A stretch of 31,328 nucleotides of DNA from Microthrixaceae bacterium (GTDB taxonomy: Bacteria; Actinomycetota; Acidimicrobiia; Acidimicrobiales; Acidimicrobilacustridaceae): NCBI GenBank assembly GCA_947455015.1, contig CANGMY010000003.1, forward strand, positions 1 to 31,328, written 5' to 3'. The translations under genes and the position numbers were made by a program. Positions 24,275 to 31,328 of the stretch are shown one piece after another; the first letter of the stretch is position 1, and each line of letters starts with the position of its first letter. The notes under the pieces were generated by a model. That model was not told where the DNA came from and did no database searches. It was given only the letters and a program-made list of their open reading frames with translations.

Positions 24275-24823
24275 ATGGGAGTGAGCCCCGAACCTGTCGC
24301 CCCCGGAACCCCTGATTCCACGTCACTTGCCGACCGCCAAGCGATCAGCGACCTCGTCCTCACTTATTGCCGCGGAATCGACCGACTTGATCGCGATCTC
24401 ATTGCCAGTTGCTTCCACTCCGACGCCACGGACACACATGGTTCGTTCCAAGGCACGATTGCGGAATTCATCGACTGGGCATTCGGACTCTTGCAGCGGT
24501 ACGACTCGACGATGCATCTCGTCGCCAACCACCTTGCAACCGTGAATGGCGCGGCCGCTGTCGCGGAGACCTACGGAATCGCGTATCACCGGTCCTCAGA
24601 TCCAGATCCGCGGCGCAATCTCACCGTCGGCTTTCGCTACCTCGACCGACTCGAGCGTCGCGACGAAGGACCATGGCGGATCGCTCGCCGCATTGCAACC
24701 ACCGAATGGGTGACTGCGCCTGGAACTGGTTCTGAATGGCCGATTCCCGCCGACTCTGCCGTTGGTCAGCGCGACCGCACCGATCCGCTGTATCAATTAC
24801 TGCTCGAACTCTCACACGACTGA
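24275..24823 (+). CDS. SnoaL-like (NTF2 fold) protein
   Basis: A 182-residue protein of the SnoaL_4/NTF2-like superfamily, small alpha-beta barrels that act as isomerases, dehydratases, hydroxylase partners or binding proteins. The N-terminal helices read ADRQAISDLVLTYCRGIDRLDRDLIASCF, described here by its ends ADRQAISD and IASCF; FHSDAT and TMHLVANHLATV follow, and WRIARRIATTEWV closes the barrel. Asp/His residues in the CF-HSDA-T and HLVANH positions could be catalytic. It is followed 26 bp later by a zinc alcohol dehydrogenase gene and probably shares its operon. No function can be assigned beyond the fold. Confidence 0.83.
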   Translation: MGVSPEPVAPGTPDSTSLADRQAISDLVLTYCRGIDRLDRDLIASCFHSDATDTHGSFQGTIAEFIDWAFGLLQRYDSTMHLVANHLATVNGAAAVAETYGIAYHRSSDPDPRRNLTVGFRYLDRLERRDEGPWRIARRIATTEWVTAPGTGSEWPIPADSAVGQRDRTDPLYQLLLELSHD

Positions 24824-24848
24824 TCACACACCCACACGAAGGAACCCC

Positions 24849-25784
24849 ATGCGTGCTGTCCGTTGTCCCGAAGGCAAGCCAACCGTCGCTGATGTTCCAG
24901 AGCCTTCAGGCGAAGGCATCGTCGTTACGGTCGCGTCAGCCGGCATCTGCGGTTCCGATCTTCACCTTCTGAACTTCGGACTTCCCGCAACGTTCGGCCA
25001 CGAGTTTGCAGGCACTCTCCCCGATGGCACACCCGTCGCCGTCGAACCGATCGACCCGTGTTTGGTCTGCGACGCCTGCATCGATGGCAACACGCAACTC
25101 TGCGTGCGCGGCCCAGCAATGGCCTTTGGCGTTGGACGCGACGGCGGCATGGCCGAGAAGGTCCTCGTGCCCGCGAGCTCGATCGCCCGGCTCCCCGTCG
25201 GTGTTGCTGCATCGAATGGCTGTCTGGTCGAACCTCTTGCCGTGGCCGTTCACGGCGTCCGACGCGGAAACATCCGCGGCAGCGATCGCGTTGCCGTCAT
25301 CGGCGGAGGAACCATCGGTCAAACCGCGCTTGTTGTCGCTCAGCAAACCGGAGCAAAGGTTGACCTTTCCGCCCGTCACGATCGTCAGATCGAAGCTGCC
25401 TCTCGACTCGGCGCAGGTCCACTCGATGGCAACGGTTACGACGTCGTCATCGAAGCAGCAGGCACCGCATCGGCCCTCGCTGAAGCAGCCGACCGGTGCC
25501 GACCAGGCGGGACAATCGTGCTACTCGGCAGTTACTGGGACGGTTCGGTCGAAATGCCAGGTATGGCAATCGGCATGAAAGAACTCACTCTTATTCCAGC
25601 CGTGATGTACGGCCGCGTTGGCCCGTCTCGCGATATCGACGTTGCCGCAACGATCCTCGCCCAGCGACCTGAACTTCCCGACATCATCGTGACGCATCGC
25701 TTCCCACTTGATGCCGCCGTTGAAGCGTTCGCTGTCGCTGCCGACCGATCAGCAGGCGCAATCAAGGTCGTTCTCGAACCCTGA
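24849..25784 (+). CDS. Zinc-dependent medium-chain alcohol dehydrogenase
   Basis: NAD(P)-dependent oxidoreductase of 311 residues, shorter than the usual 340-370. Catalytic zinc ligands are visible as Cys34 (ICGSD), His51-Glu52 (GHEF) and a later Glu (LVEPLAV). The structural zinc site is present as C71, C74, C77 and C85. The Rossmann motif is VIGGGTIGQ. The deletion appears to lie in the coenzyme domain, where the region after GAKVDLSARH is compact. The ATG at 24849 follows GAAGGA; the frame upstream overlaps the SnoaL gene and is not used. Co-transcription with the SnoaL-like gene is likely. Confidence 0.9.
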   Translation: MRAVRCPEGKPTVADVPEPSGEGIVVTVASAGICGSDLHLLNFGLPATFGHEFAGTLPDGTPVAVEPIDPCLVCDACIDGNTQLCVRGPAMAFGVGRDGGMAEKVLVPASSIARLPVGVAASNGCLVEPLAVAVHGVRRGNIRGSDRVAVIGGGTIGQTALVVAQQTGAKVDLSARHDRQIEAASRLGAGPLDGNGYDVVIEAAGTASALAEAADRCRPGGTIVLLGSYWDGSVEMPGMAIGMKELTLIPAVMYGRVGPSRDIDVAATILAQRPELPDIIVTHRFPLDAAVEAFAVAADRSAGAIKVVLEP

Positions 25785-25800
25785 ATTGCCGAGGAAGCCG

Positions 25801-26052
25801 CTACTTGTTGGCTTCTCGCACAACTGCCATCAGTTCGGTGATCGACGGGTTCACAAGAATCTCGTCGCCGACCAACACACTTGGAACTGTTTCGGAACCA
25901 ATGCGTCGATTCAGAAGTTCCCGCGCGTCGTCGTCTTCCCAGATGTTGCGAAGTTCAACTTCGAGTCCGTGACGTTCAATACCTGAAAACAACATTCGGC
26001 AAAACGGACAATGAGGTCGCCACAAAACGACGGGAGTGATTGCGTCGGCCAT
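25801..26052 (-). CDS. Glutaredoxin/mycoredoxin-like protein
   Basis: Small thioredoxin-fold reductase of 83 residues. The active-site motif is HCPFC with Cys15 and Cys18, followed by the cis-proline segment ETVPSVLVGDE and the C-terminal helix. In actinobacteria such proteins (mycoredoxins) use mycothiol to reduce mixed disulfides. The ATG at 26052 is 7 bp after the stop of the upstream DsbA-like gene, so the two are probably co-transcribed; the in-frame ATG at 26166 would overlap that gene and is rejected. A partnership between the two proteins is plausible by analogy with Mrx1 and Rv2466c. Confidence 0.87.
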   Translation of the reverse strand: MADAITPVVLWRPHCPFCRMLFSGIERHGLEVELRNIWEDDDARELLNRRIGSETVPSVLVGDEILVNPSITELMAVVREANK

Positions 26053-26059
26053 TGCAAGC

Positions 26060-26716
26060 TCAATCGAACGAAAGCGGATCGCGCATTGAACGCTTGAGTT
26101 CTGCAAAACCCGGAGTGCGAGCGAGCGTTTGCACGGCGTCCCAAAGTTCGAGCGCAGCGTCGCCACGAGGGATTGATGAGATCACGGGACCGAACAACGA
26201 AGCCTCTCGGTCGGTGCCTGGAGCAAACGTCAGGATCGGAGTGCCAACGTCGCGACCGGTTCGACCAAGCGACTGGTCTGTTTCTTCACGGAGAAGCGCA
26301 TCCCATGATTCATCATCAGCTGCAGTGACTAGCGATGCATCGAGGCCCGCAGCAGCGATGACCTCGGCAACAAGGTTTTCGGGGATGGGTTCGCCGCCAA
26401 ATACTGCAACGGAAACTCCGTCGTGATGCATGCGTTCGCCGGCTGCGGTGTAGAACGCGGCGACCGCGTCATTGCCGCCCGCCGCACGCGCTGCCGCAGC
26501 AACGCGGAGAAGTCGACGCCCGAGTCCATGAAGCGAGGGGTACGCCGGTGGAAACTTTGAGTAATCGGTGTCTTCGTTGACAATCGCGAGCGCAATGAAT
26601 TTCCACTCAACGGAGATGTCGCGAAGCTTGCCGACTTCCTCGACCCAGCGACTCGTTACCCAAGCAAACGGACAAATCGGATCGAAAAAGAACTCAAGAT
26701 CGGTCGTGGTAGCCAT
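26060..26716 (-). CDS. DsbA-family thiol oxidoreductase, Rv2466c-like (mycothiol-dependent type)
   Basis: Cytoplasmic thioredoxin-fold protein with a helical insertion, 218 residues. It resembles the mycobacterial mycothiol-dependent reductase Rv2466c along its length: FFFDPICPFAWVTSRW near the N-terminus, WKFIALAIVNED, an EDVGTP-type cis-proline (RDVGTPIL), FFGPVISSIPRG-like SLFGPVISSIPRG and a C-terminal ELKRSMRDPLSFD. Unlike the CPWC motif I recall for Rv2466c, the active site here is C15-P-F-A18, so the second cysteine is missing and it would act as a monothiol. The ATG at 26716 begins at the family start. It sits 7 bp upstream of the glutaredoxin-like gene. Confidence 0.88.
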   Translation of the reverse strand: MATTTDLEFFFDPICPFAWVTSRWVEEVGKLRDISVEWKFIALAIVNEDTDYSKFPPAYPSLHGLGRRLLRVAAAARAAGGNDAVAAFYTAAGERMHHDGVSVAVFGGEPIPENLVAEVIAAAGLDASLVTAADDESWDALLREETDQSLGRTGRDVGTPILTFAPGTDREASLFGPVISSIPRGDAALELWDAVQTLARTPGFAELKRSMRDPLSFD

Positions 26717-26785
26717 GGCGACACGATACGGCCATACCGACTGATTGCGCACCTGAAAGCGATCACACCAACAAAAACGCGGAAC

Positions 26786-27130
26786 TCAGAACGCCGATTC
26801 GATGATGCTCACGTCGCGGCCAACGACGCATGCGACGTCAAAGCGAATCACTGCGGGTCGAACCTGCTGTGCATCCATCCAACGCATTCCAAGTTTTCGC
26901 AATCGGGCCTGCTTGCTTGGAGTCACCGCTGAGGCTGGCGATCCATAGGCATCACTCGATCGGGTTTTGACCTCGCAAAACACGAGTATCCGCCGGTGGG
27001 TCAGAACGAGATCGATCTCGCCATCGCGGCAACGCCAATTTCGATCGACAACGACGTAGCCATGCGCTTCGTACCAACGTGCAGCCAGGTTTTCGCCGTA
27101 GGACCCAAGGGCCCGGCGACCGGCCGTCAA
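26786..27130 (-). CDS. yraN: YraN family (UPF0102) nuclease-fold protein
   Basis: Member of UPF0102, a restriction-endonuclease-like fold of unclear role, usually encoded near rnhB or in the trmD-rplS region. The core is intact: LGSYGENLAARWYEAHGY, RNWRCRDGEIDLVL with the GEIDL metal-binding motif, and VFCEVKTRSS with the ExK motif. Length is 114 residues from a TTG at 27130, which matches the family; no good ATG is available, and the only in-frame one (27259) would put 43 non-homologous residues inside the DUF2469 gene. An ATG overlapping the DUF2469 stop is in a different frame and opens only five codons. Confidence 0.85.
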   Translation of the reverse strand: MTAGRRALGSYGENLAARWYEAHGYVVVDRNWRCRDGEIDLVLTHRRILVFCEVKTRSSDAYGSPASAVTPSKQARLRKLGMRWMDAQQVRPAVIRFDVACVVGRDVSIIESAF

Positions 27131-27143
27131 TCGAGATGAGCCA

Positions 27144-27446
27144 TCAAGGGAGTCGCAGCTCTTCGCGTGGCAACTCTTCGATGTTGACGTCTTTGAATGT
27201 GACAACTCGGACGTGAGAGACGAAACGGTTCTGTCGGTACATGTCCCAGACCCACGCATCGCGAAGTTCGATTTCGACGCGGGTGCGGCCGTTTTCGTTC
27301 ACAACGCTCTGGTTGACCTCGTTGGCCAAATAGAAACGTCGTTCGGTTTCGACAACGAACCGGAACATTGGACAGACATCTTTGTATTCGCGATAAAGCT
27401 GCAACTCGACATCGGACTCGTACTCTTCGAGATCCTCAGAACTCAC
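27144..27446 (-). CDS. DUF2469 family protein
   Basis: Actinobacteria-specific protein of unknown function, 100 residues. It has the typical acidic start (SSEDLEEYESDVELQLYREY), the FRFVVETERRFYLANEV segment, and a C-terminal MYRQNRFVSHVRVVTFKDVN region. The GTG start has GCGGAG about 6 bp upstream. It lies between rplS and yraN, as in many actinobacteria, and its stop is 14 bp before the TTG proposed for yraN. No catalytic motif is visible. Confidence 0.93.
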   Translation of the reverse strand: MSSEDLEEYESDVELQLYREYKDVCPMFRFVVETERRFYLANEVNQSVVNENGRTRVEIELRDAWVWDMYRQNRFVSHVRVVTFKDVNIEELPREELRLP

Positions 27447-27516
27447 ACGCAGCTCCGCTCAACAGCGACTTTGCTTGGACAACCCCAACGTAACGAGTTG
27501 CACCAAGAAAGTTTGG

Positions 27517-27533
27517 GCCGACACTACGTCGGC
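27517..27533 (-). terminator. Candidate hairpin after rplS
   Basis: A 6-bp perfect inverted repeat GCCGAC/GTCGGC with a 5-nt loop lies 14 bp past the rplS stop; on the minus strand it is followed by CCCAAACTTTCTT. The stem is short and the T-run interrupted, so termination may be partial, separating the ribosomal genes from DUF2469-yraN. Confidence 0.35.
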
Positions 27534-27546
27534 GAGAACGCGACGA

Positions 27547-27891
27547 TCAGTCGCGCTTTTCCTTGATCTTGGCCGACTTACCAACGCGATCGCGGAGGTA
27601 ATAGAGCTTGGCTCGACGCACATCGCCGCGGGTCACAACTTCAATCTTGGAAACGATTGGGGAATGCACCGGGAAGGTTCGCTCGACGCCAACACCGAAG
27701 CTGACCTTACGAACGGTGAACGTTTCCTGAAGACCGCCACCCTGACGACGGATGACTGCGCCCTGGAACAGCTGAACGCGCTCACGGTTGCCTTCAACAA
27801 CACGAACATGCACCTTGAGAGTGTCGCCGGGGGCGAACTCGGGCACGTCGTCGCGGAGGCTTTGGGCGTCGATGAGATCGATGGCGTTCAT
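27547..27891 (-). CDS. rplS: 50S ribosomal protein L19
   Basis: Large-subunit ribosomal protein located at the 30S-50S interface, 114 residues, the usual length. The conserved segments FAPGDTLKVHVRVVEGNRER, IRRQGGGLQETFTVRKVSFG, VERTFPVHSP and AKLYYLRDRVGKSAKIKEK are all present. The ATG at 27891 is preceded by AGGACAC. An in-frame extension to 28005 is unrelated leader sequence. It follows trmD after a 133-bp gap with inverted repeats. Confidence 0.97.
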   Translation of the reverse strand: MNAIDLIDAQSLRDDVPEFAPGDTLKVHVRVVEGNRERVQLFQGAVIRRQGGGLQETFTVRKVSFGVGVERTFPVHSPIVSKIEVVTRGDVRRAKLYYLRDRVGKSAKIKEKRD

Positions 27892-27908
27892 TGAAGTGTC
27901 CTGGCTGC

Positions 27909-27995
27909 AATGCCCGCTTTGAGGCGGGGCAAGAAACGAGATCGGGACCGGGAGCGGTTGCCCGAGGGAGTGGTCATCGTAGGCGGACCGGTCCC
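27909..27995 (-). promoter_or_regulatory. Structured leader between trmD and rplS
   Basis: Within the 133-bp gap upstream of rplS, GGGACCGG (27944-27951) and CCGGTCCC (27988-27995) are perfect 8-bp complements separated by 36 nt, and a GCCCGC/GCGGGGC imperfect stem (about 27912-27930) lies just before the ribosome-binding site. This could be an mRNA leader, such as an autoregulatory site for L19, or simply a processing site. I do not recognise a known family. Confidence 0.35.
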
Positions 27996-28024
27996 CCAAC
28001 GGCAAAGCGCCAAACGGCCTCTCC

Positions 28025-28750
28025 TCAATCGCTGAGATCTGGGTCGGCCAAGAGCGCCTCGTCGGCCTCAGAAAGCCCGCCCCGAGCCTCGATGAGATCC
28101 GGCCTCGAAAGAATGGTCCGCCGCAGGGCGCGGGCTCGGCGCCAGCGGGCGATCCGGCCGTGATCGCCCGATCGGAGCACCTCGGGCACCGTCATTCCCC
28201 GAAACTCAGCCGGCTTGGTGAACTGCGGGTACTCCAGCAGACCGTCGCTAAAGGATTCATCGCCGGCTGAGGCGGAATTACCCATCACGCCAGGCACGAG
28301 ACGACCTACGGCCTCTAGGACCACCATTGCGGCGACCTCACCGCCACCGAGGACGTAGTCGCCGATCGAAAGCTCGCCATCGCACAGATCGGTACGAACT
28401 CTGTCGTCGACCCCCTCGTAGCGGCCACACAGCATCGAGAATCCGCCGGACTCGGCCAGTTCTTGTGCCATCGCCTGATCAAGGCGACGACCGCCGGGGC
28501 CAAGGAGGAAAAGTGGCCGAGGCGGATCAGCAGCCTCGACCGAGGCGTAAATCGGTTCGGGGCGCAGCACCATGCCTGCTCCCCCACCAAACGGTGAGTC
28601 ATCCACCGTGCGGTGAACGTCAGTGGTGTGCTCTCGCAGATCGTGGACGCGCATGTCAAGCAAACCCTTGGCCGAGGCCCGACCGAGGAGGCTTTGTCCC
28701 GCGAATCCCGACACCATGTCGGGGAAGATCGTGAAGACGTCGATGCGCAT
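28025..28750 (-). CDS. trmD: tRNA (guanine37-N1)-methyltransferase
   Basis: SAM-dependent SPOUT methyltransferase that makes m1G37 next to the anticodon and so prevents +1 frameshifting. The 241-residue protein has the N-terminal MRIDVFTIFPDM, DDSPFGGGAGMV, LCGRYEGVDDRV and the trefoil-knot segment SIGDYVLGGGE with the catalytic Asp region, followed by the C-terminal PEVLRSGDHGRIARWRR. It is 5 bp after rimM on the same strand, the classic order rpsP-khpA-rimM-trmD-rplS. Confidence 0.97.
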   Translation of the reverse strand: MRIDVFTIFPDMVSGFAGQSLLGRASAKGLLDMRVHDLREHTTDVHRTVDDSPFGGGAGMVLRPEPIYASVEAADPPRPLFLLGPGGRRLDQAMAQELAESGGFSMLCGRYEGVDDRVRTDLCDGELSIGDYVLGGGEVAAMVVLEAVGRLVPGVMGNSASAGDESFSDGLLEYPQFTKPAEFRGMTVPEVLRSGDHGRIARWRRARALRRTILSRPDLIEARGGLSEADEALLADPDLSD

Positions 28751-28755
28751 GCGTG

Positions 28756-29238
28756 TCAGTCCTCGTCGAGAAGTTCGAACAGCCCGTCGGGAACGTCAAC
28801 GACCAATCGATCGTTGACGTCGCGACCTTCCAGGAAACGCAACGGAACGAGCGCCCCAGTGTCGAGCACAAGAAGATCGCTCGCAGGGTTGTCCTGTACT
28901 GCAACGACTGTTCCGCGTTCGGTGCCGTCGGTTTCGACAACTGTCGAACCGATCAGTTCATGAACCCAGAGTGCATCGGGGTCATCGTCGTCAAGGGGTT
29001 CGGCGGAAAGCACAAGCCCAGAGATAGCTTCGGCGCCTTCGCGGCCGTACACGCCCTCGAAGGTCACGATCCAGCGATGTTGATGTGGACGCGAGGCAGT
29101 CACCACGAATTCGCGCTCACCAGCGAACAGATGAGTGCCCGGAGCGACGCGACGCTTTTCAGTCGTCGTCAGCGCGACGACAACGTCGCCGCGGACTCCA
29201 TGCGGTTTGTCGATGCGGCCGACCTCGAGGAGGTTCAC
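28756..29238 (-). CDS. rimM: 16S rRNA processing protein RimM
   Basis: Assembly factor for the 30S head domain that binds protein S19. The sequence begins NLLEVGRIDKPHGVRGDVVV, the conserved RimM opening, and contains the second beta-barrel with ELIGSTVV...GTVVAVQDNPASDLLVL. From the GTG at 29238 it is 160 residues and sits 4 bp after the khpA stop; an ATG at 29268 would overlap khpA by 26 bp and add a Ser-rich decapeptide. I prefer the GTG because family members start at this point. Confidence 0.92.
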   Translation of the reverse strand: MNLLEVGRIDKPHGVRGDVVVALTTTEKRRVAPGTHLFAGEREFVVTASRPHQHRWIVTFEGVYGREGAEAISGLVLSAEPLDDDDPDALWVHELIGSTVVETDGTERGTVVAVQDNPASDLLVLDTGALVPLRFLEGRDVNDRLVVDVPDGLFELLDED

Positions 29239-29242
29239 CGGA

Positions 29243-29530
29243 TCAGTCGAGGAACTCGACCTCGACATCGCCACCGTCACGGGCGGCGGCGGCGCGCACG
29301 ACGGTGCGAATCGACTGCGCAACACGACCGCGCTTGCCGATGACGCGACCCATGTCGCCAGGACCAACGTGCACGTTGAGGACAGTCTTGCGACCGCGAT
29401 CGTCGAGTTCGATCTCGACGGCGGACGGATCCTCGACGAGTTGTTGAACGACGTAGGTCAACACGGCCTTGGCCGTGGTGAAGTCGGGAGTTGCCTCCGA
29501 CGCGTCGACGGTGTCGGCGACGTCGCTCAC
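29243..29530 (-). CDS. khpA: KH-domain RNA-binding protein KhpA
   Basis: Small RNA-binding protein (YlqC/KhpA family) of 95 residues. A single KH domain is seen with the GxxG loop in VIGKRGRVAQSIRTVV, preceded by the VEIELDDRGRKTVLNVHV strands. In Gram-positive bacteria KhpA works with KhpB/Jag in post-transcriptional control linked to cell-wall growth. The GTG start overlaps the rpsP stop by 4 bp (GTGA), so the two genes are translationally coupled. Confidence 0.94.
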   Translation of the reverse strand: MSDVADTVDASEATPDFTTAKAVLTYVVQQLVEDPSAVEIELDDRGRKTVLNVHVGPGDMGRVIGKRGRVAQSIRTVVRAAAARDGGDVEVEFLD

Positions 29531-29790
29531 GATGCTGCGCCGGTGAACTGCTCCCAAGCGCCAGAGATCTTCAGAAGCTTCTCGACAACCTCAGTGGGCT
29601 GTGCGCCCTTCTGAAGCCATGCGACAGCCTTGTCGTTGTCGATGGTGATCTCGGAGGGCTCGGTGCGCGGGTTGTAATGACCCACGATTTCGATGAACCG
29701 GCCGTTGCGCGGCGAGCGCGAATCGGCGGCAACGACGCGGTACGTCGGCTGCTTGGTCTTTCCCATCCGCATGAGGCGGAGCTTCACCAC
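29527..29790 (-). CDS. rpsP: 30S ribosomal protein S16
   Basis: Small-subunit ribosomal protein that binds 16S rRNA and stabilises the body domain. The 87 residues show KLRLMRMGKTKQPTYRVV, DSRSPRNGRFIEIVGHYNPR and the C-terminal AVAWLQKGAQPTEVVEKLL. Translation starts at one of two consecutive GTG codons, with AGAGAG upstream. It opens the leftward rpsP-khpA-rimM-trmD-rplS unit. The 122-bp gap to ffh upstream probably holds its promoter, but I cannot identify clear hexamers. Confidence 0.97.
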   Translation of the reverse strand: MVKLRLMRMGKTKQPTYRVVAADSRSPRNGRFIEIVGHYNPRTEPSEITIDNDKAVAWLQKGAQPTEVVEKLLKISGAWEQFTGAAS

Positions 29791-29881
29791 GAGGTTTCTC
29801 TCTTCTGCTGGTCGTGCAAGAACGGACTACGAACGTTATCGGCCGAACCCATCGGGACGGCTGAGCGGCCTTCAATCGTGA

Positions 29882-29900
29882 CCCGCGACGGAGCCGCGGG
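29882..29900 (-). terminator. Candidate hairpin between ffh and rpsP
   Basis: CCCGCG (29882-29887) and CGCGGG (29895-29900) form a perfect 6-bp GC stem with a 7-nt loop, 12 bp past the ffh stop. There is no T-run after it on the minus strand, so it could be a weak terminator or a processing stem. Confidence 0.35.
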
Positions 29901-29912
29901 CAAGTTCAGAAC

Positions 29913-31328
29913 TCAGCCGAGGCCAAATGGGTCGCTCTCGGGGCCTCCGGGAAGGCCTGGAAGGCGGAGTCCTCCGCCGGGTCGACCGCCGCCAAGATCG
30001 GCTTCGAAATCGGGCAAACGCAAGGGGGCCTTGCCCTTCGGGGCCACGCGACCGCCGCCAGAGGTACGGCCGCCGGGGCCTTTGGCCTTGCCCTTGGCCG
30101 CTTTGCGCCGGGACTTGGTCAGACGCTTGGTTCCGGCCCCTCCCATGCGCTTCATCATCTTCGACATCTCTTTGAACTGCTTCACGAGCTCGCCGACCCG
30201 CGCTGGTTCGGTGCCCGAACCGTTCGCGATTCGGACTCGACGCGACTGGTCGATGAGGTCGGGATCGACTCGTTCGGCTGGTGTCATCGATCGGATAATG
30301 GCCTCGACGCGAGCGATTTCGCGGTCGTCGATCTGCGCGTTCTTCACCTCTTTGGGAATGCCAGGCATCATGCCGAGTACACCCGAAAGCGGACCCATCT
30401 TCTTCAACTGTTGCATTTGGTCGAGGAAATCCTCGAGCGTGAACTGTCCTTCAAGAAGTCGCGCTGCAGCTTCTTCGGCCTGATCCTTTTCGAAGACCTC
30501 TTCGGCCTTTTCGATGAGCGTGAGCATGTCGCCCATGCCAAGGATGCGTCCGGCGAGACGATCCGGATGAAACAAATCGAAGTCGCGAAGTTTTTCACCC
30601 GTCGATGCAAACGCAATCGGACGACCGACAACTTCCTTCACGCTGAGCGCTGCACCACCGCGCGCATCGCCATCGAGTTTGGTGAGAATCACGCCATCAA
30701 GTTCAAGTGTTGCGTGGAACGCTTCGGCGGTAGTAACCGCATCCTGTCCAGTCATCGCGTCGATGACGAGGAACGTGTAATCGGGATCGACTGCTTCAGA
30801 GATTCGACGAACCTCGTCCATCAATTCCGCATCGATAGAGAGACGGCCGGCGGTGTCGACAATGACAATGTCGCGGCCGGTCTTACGCGCTTCTGTTAGT
30901 GCATTCTTGGCGACCTGAACAGGATCGGTGTCTTCAGAAAAGACGGGAACTTCGATTTGGCGACCGAGCGTGCGCAACTGCTCAACAGCCGCAGGACGCT
31001 GAAGATCGGCGCCGACAAGGAGCGGATGACGACCTTGGCTCTTAAACCAACGAGCCAATTTCGCCGAGTTCGTGGTCTTACCCGAACCCTGCAAACCCGC
31101 CATGAGGACAACGGTTGGCGGCTTCGAGTTGTAGGTAATGCGAATGGTTTCGCCACCGAGAGTGGCGGTGAGTTCATCGTTCACAATCTTGACCATCTGT
31201 TGGCCAGGATTCAGCGCCTTGGAAACCTCTTCACCGACGGCACGATCACGCACACGTGCGCAGAAGTTCTTAACAACAGTGAAGTTGACGTCGGCTTCGA
31301 GAAGAGCGAGACGAATCTCGCGCAGTGC
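29913..31328 (-). CDS. ffh: Signal recognition particle protein Ffh (5' end outside window)
   Basis: GTPase subunit of the signal recognition particle that delivers membrane proteins to FtsY and the SecYEG translocon. The frame stays open to the right edge; the first visible residues are ALREIRLALLEADVN, part of the N domain, so only a short N-terminal piece is missing. The G domain has GLQGSGKTT (G1), DTAGRL (G3), TKLDGDARGG (G4) and further motifs; the M domain follows with the hydrophobic groove helices (QMQQLKKMGPLSGVLGMMPG) and the RNA-binding SGTEPARVGELVKQF region. The tail is Gly/Lys/Pro-rich (about 50 residues), longer than in many Ffh proteins. Confidence 0.97.
   Translation of the reverse strand, partial: ALREIRLALLEADVNFTVVKNFCARVRDRAVGEEVSKALNPGQQMVKIVNDELTATLGGETIRITYNSKPPTVVLMAGLQGSGKTTNSAKLARWFKSQGRHPLLVGADLQRPAAVEQLRTLGRQIEVPVFSEDTDPVQVAKNALTEARKTGRDIVIVDTAGRLSIDAELMDEVRRISEAVDPDYTFLVIDAMTGQDAVTTAEAFHATLELDGVILTKLDGDARGGAALSVKEVVGRPIAFASTGEKLRDFDLFHPDRLAGRILGMGDMLTLIEKAEEVFEKDQAEEAAARLLEGQFTLEDFLDQMQQLKKMGPLSGVLGMMPGIPKEVKNAQIDDREIARVEAIIRSMTPAERVDPDLIDQSRRVRIANGSGTEPARVGELVKQFKEMSKMMKRMGGAGTKRLTKSRRKAAKGKAKGPGGRTSGGGRVAPKGKAPLRLPDFEADLGGGRPGGGLRLPGLPGGPESDPFGLG

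Noticed and set aside
1..31328. CRISPR arrays, insertion sequences, prophage or toxin-antitoxin loci
   Set aside because: No regularly spaced repeats with spacers, no transposase or integrase motifs and no terminal inverted repeats were seen; gene content is chromosomal throughout.

Overview
The window looks like a chromosomal segment of a free-living actinobacterium, most likely a deep-branching lineage such as the Acidimicrobiia (taxonomy is inference). Pointers are the DUF2469 gene beside yraN, the MurT/GatD pair for peptidoglycan amidation, an Rv2466c-like thiol oxidoreductase of the mycothiol type, frequent GTG/TTG starts, many 4-bp start/stop overlaps and a moderately GC-rich composition (judged by eye). 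I see no phage, transposon, CRISPR, tRNA or rRNA. Coding density is high.

Left end (1-8100): the end of a biotin operon (bioF fragment, bioD) is followed by a gene for a cobalamin-binding, CarH-like regulator that has an excisionase-type helix-turn-helix instead of a MerR domain. Its upstream region holds four direct repeats spaced exactly 11 bp apart. Facing it is a leftward operon preceded by a cobalamin riboswitch: a membrane-anchored surface protein, EcfT, a fused double EcfA ATPase and an S-component, with 4-bp overlaps throughout, then a 2-hydroxyacid dehydrogenase. Together these read as vitamin B12 capture and import under B12 feedback, next to a predicted B12-dependent (possibly light-responsive) regulator.

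Middle (8100-19900): an MpaB/DUF2236-type oxygenase, an SDR protein that lacks the catalytic tyrosine, a low-molecular-weight protein tyrosine phosphatase, a large GT-C membrane glycosyltransferase, murT-gatD with a translationally coupled membrane protein, a Prx5-type peroxiredoxin ending in a strong terminator, an FMN/4Fe-4S/FAD dienoyl-CoA-reductase-like enzyme, a small PLDc_N/SHOCT membrane protein with a structured leader, and an acyl-CoA carboxylase carboxyltransferase subunit.

Right part (19900-26750): a catabolic or lipid-modification set (sulfotransferase, PadR regulator, SDR, SnoaL-like protein, zinc alcohol dehydrogenase), a second GT-C glycosyltransferase, and a glutaredoxin-like protein paired with an Rv2466c-like thioredoxin-fold protein.

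Right end (26750-31328): the conserved translation/secretion block, transcribed leftward: ffh (5' end outside the window), rpsP, khpA, rimM, trmD, rplS, DUF2469, yraN. The lepB and rnhB genes often found between rplS and DUF2469 in actinobacteria are absent here.
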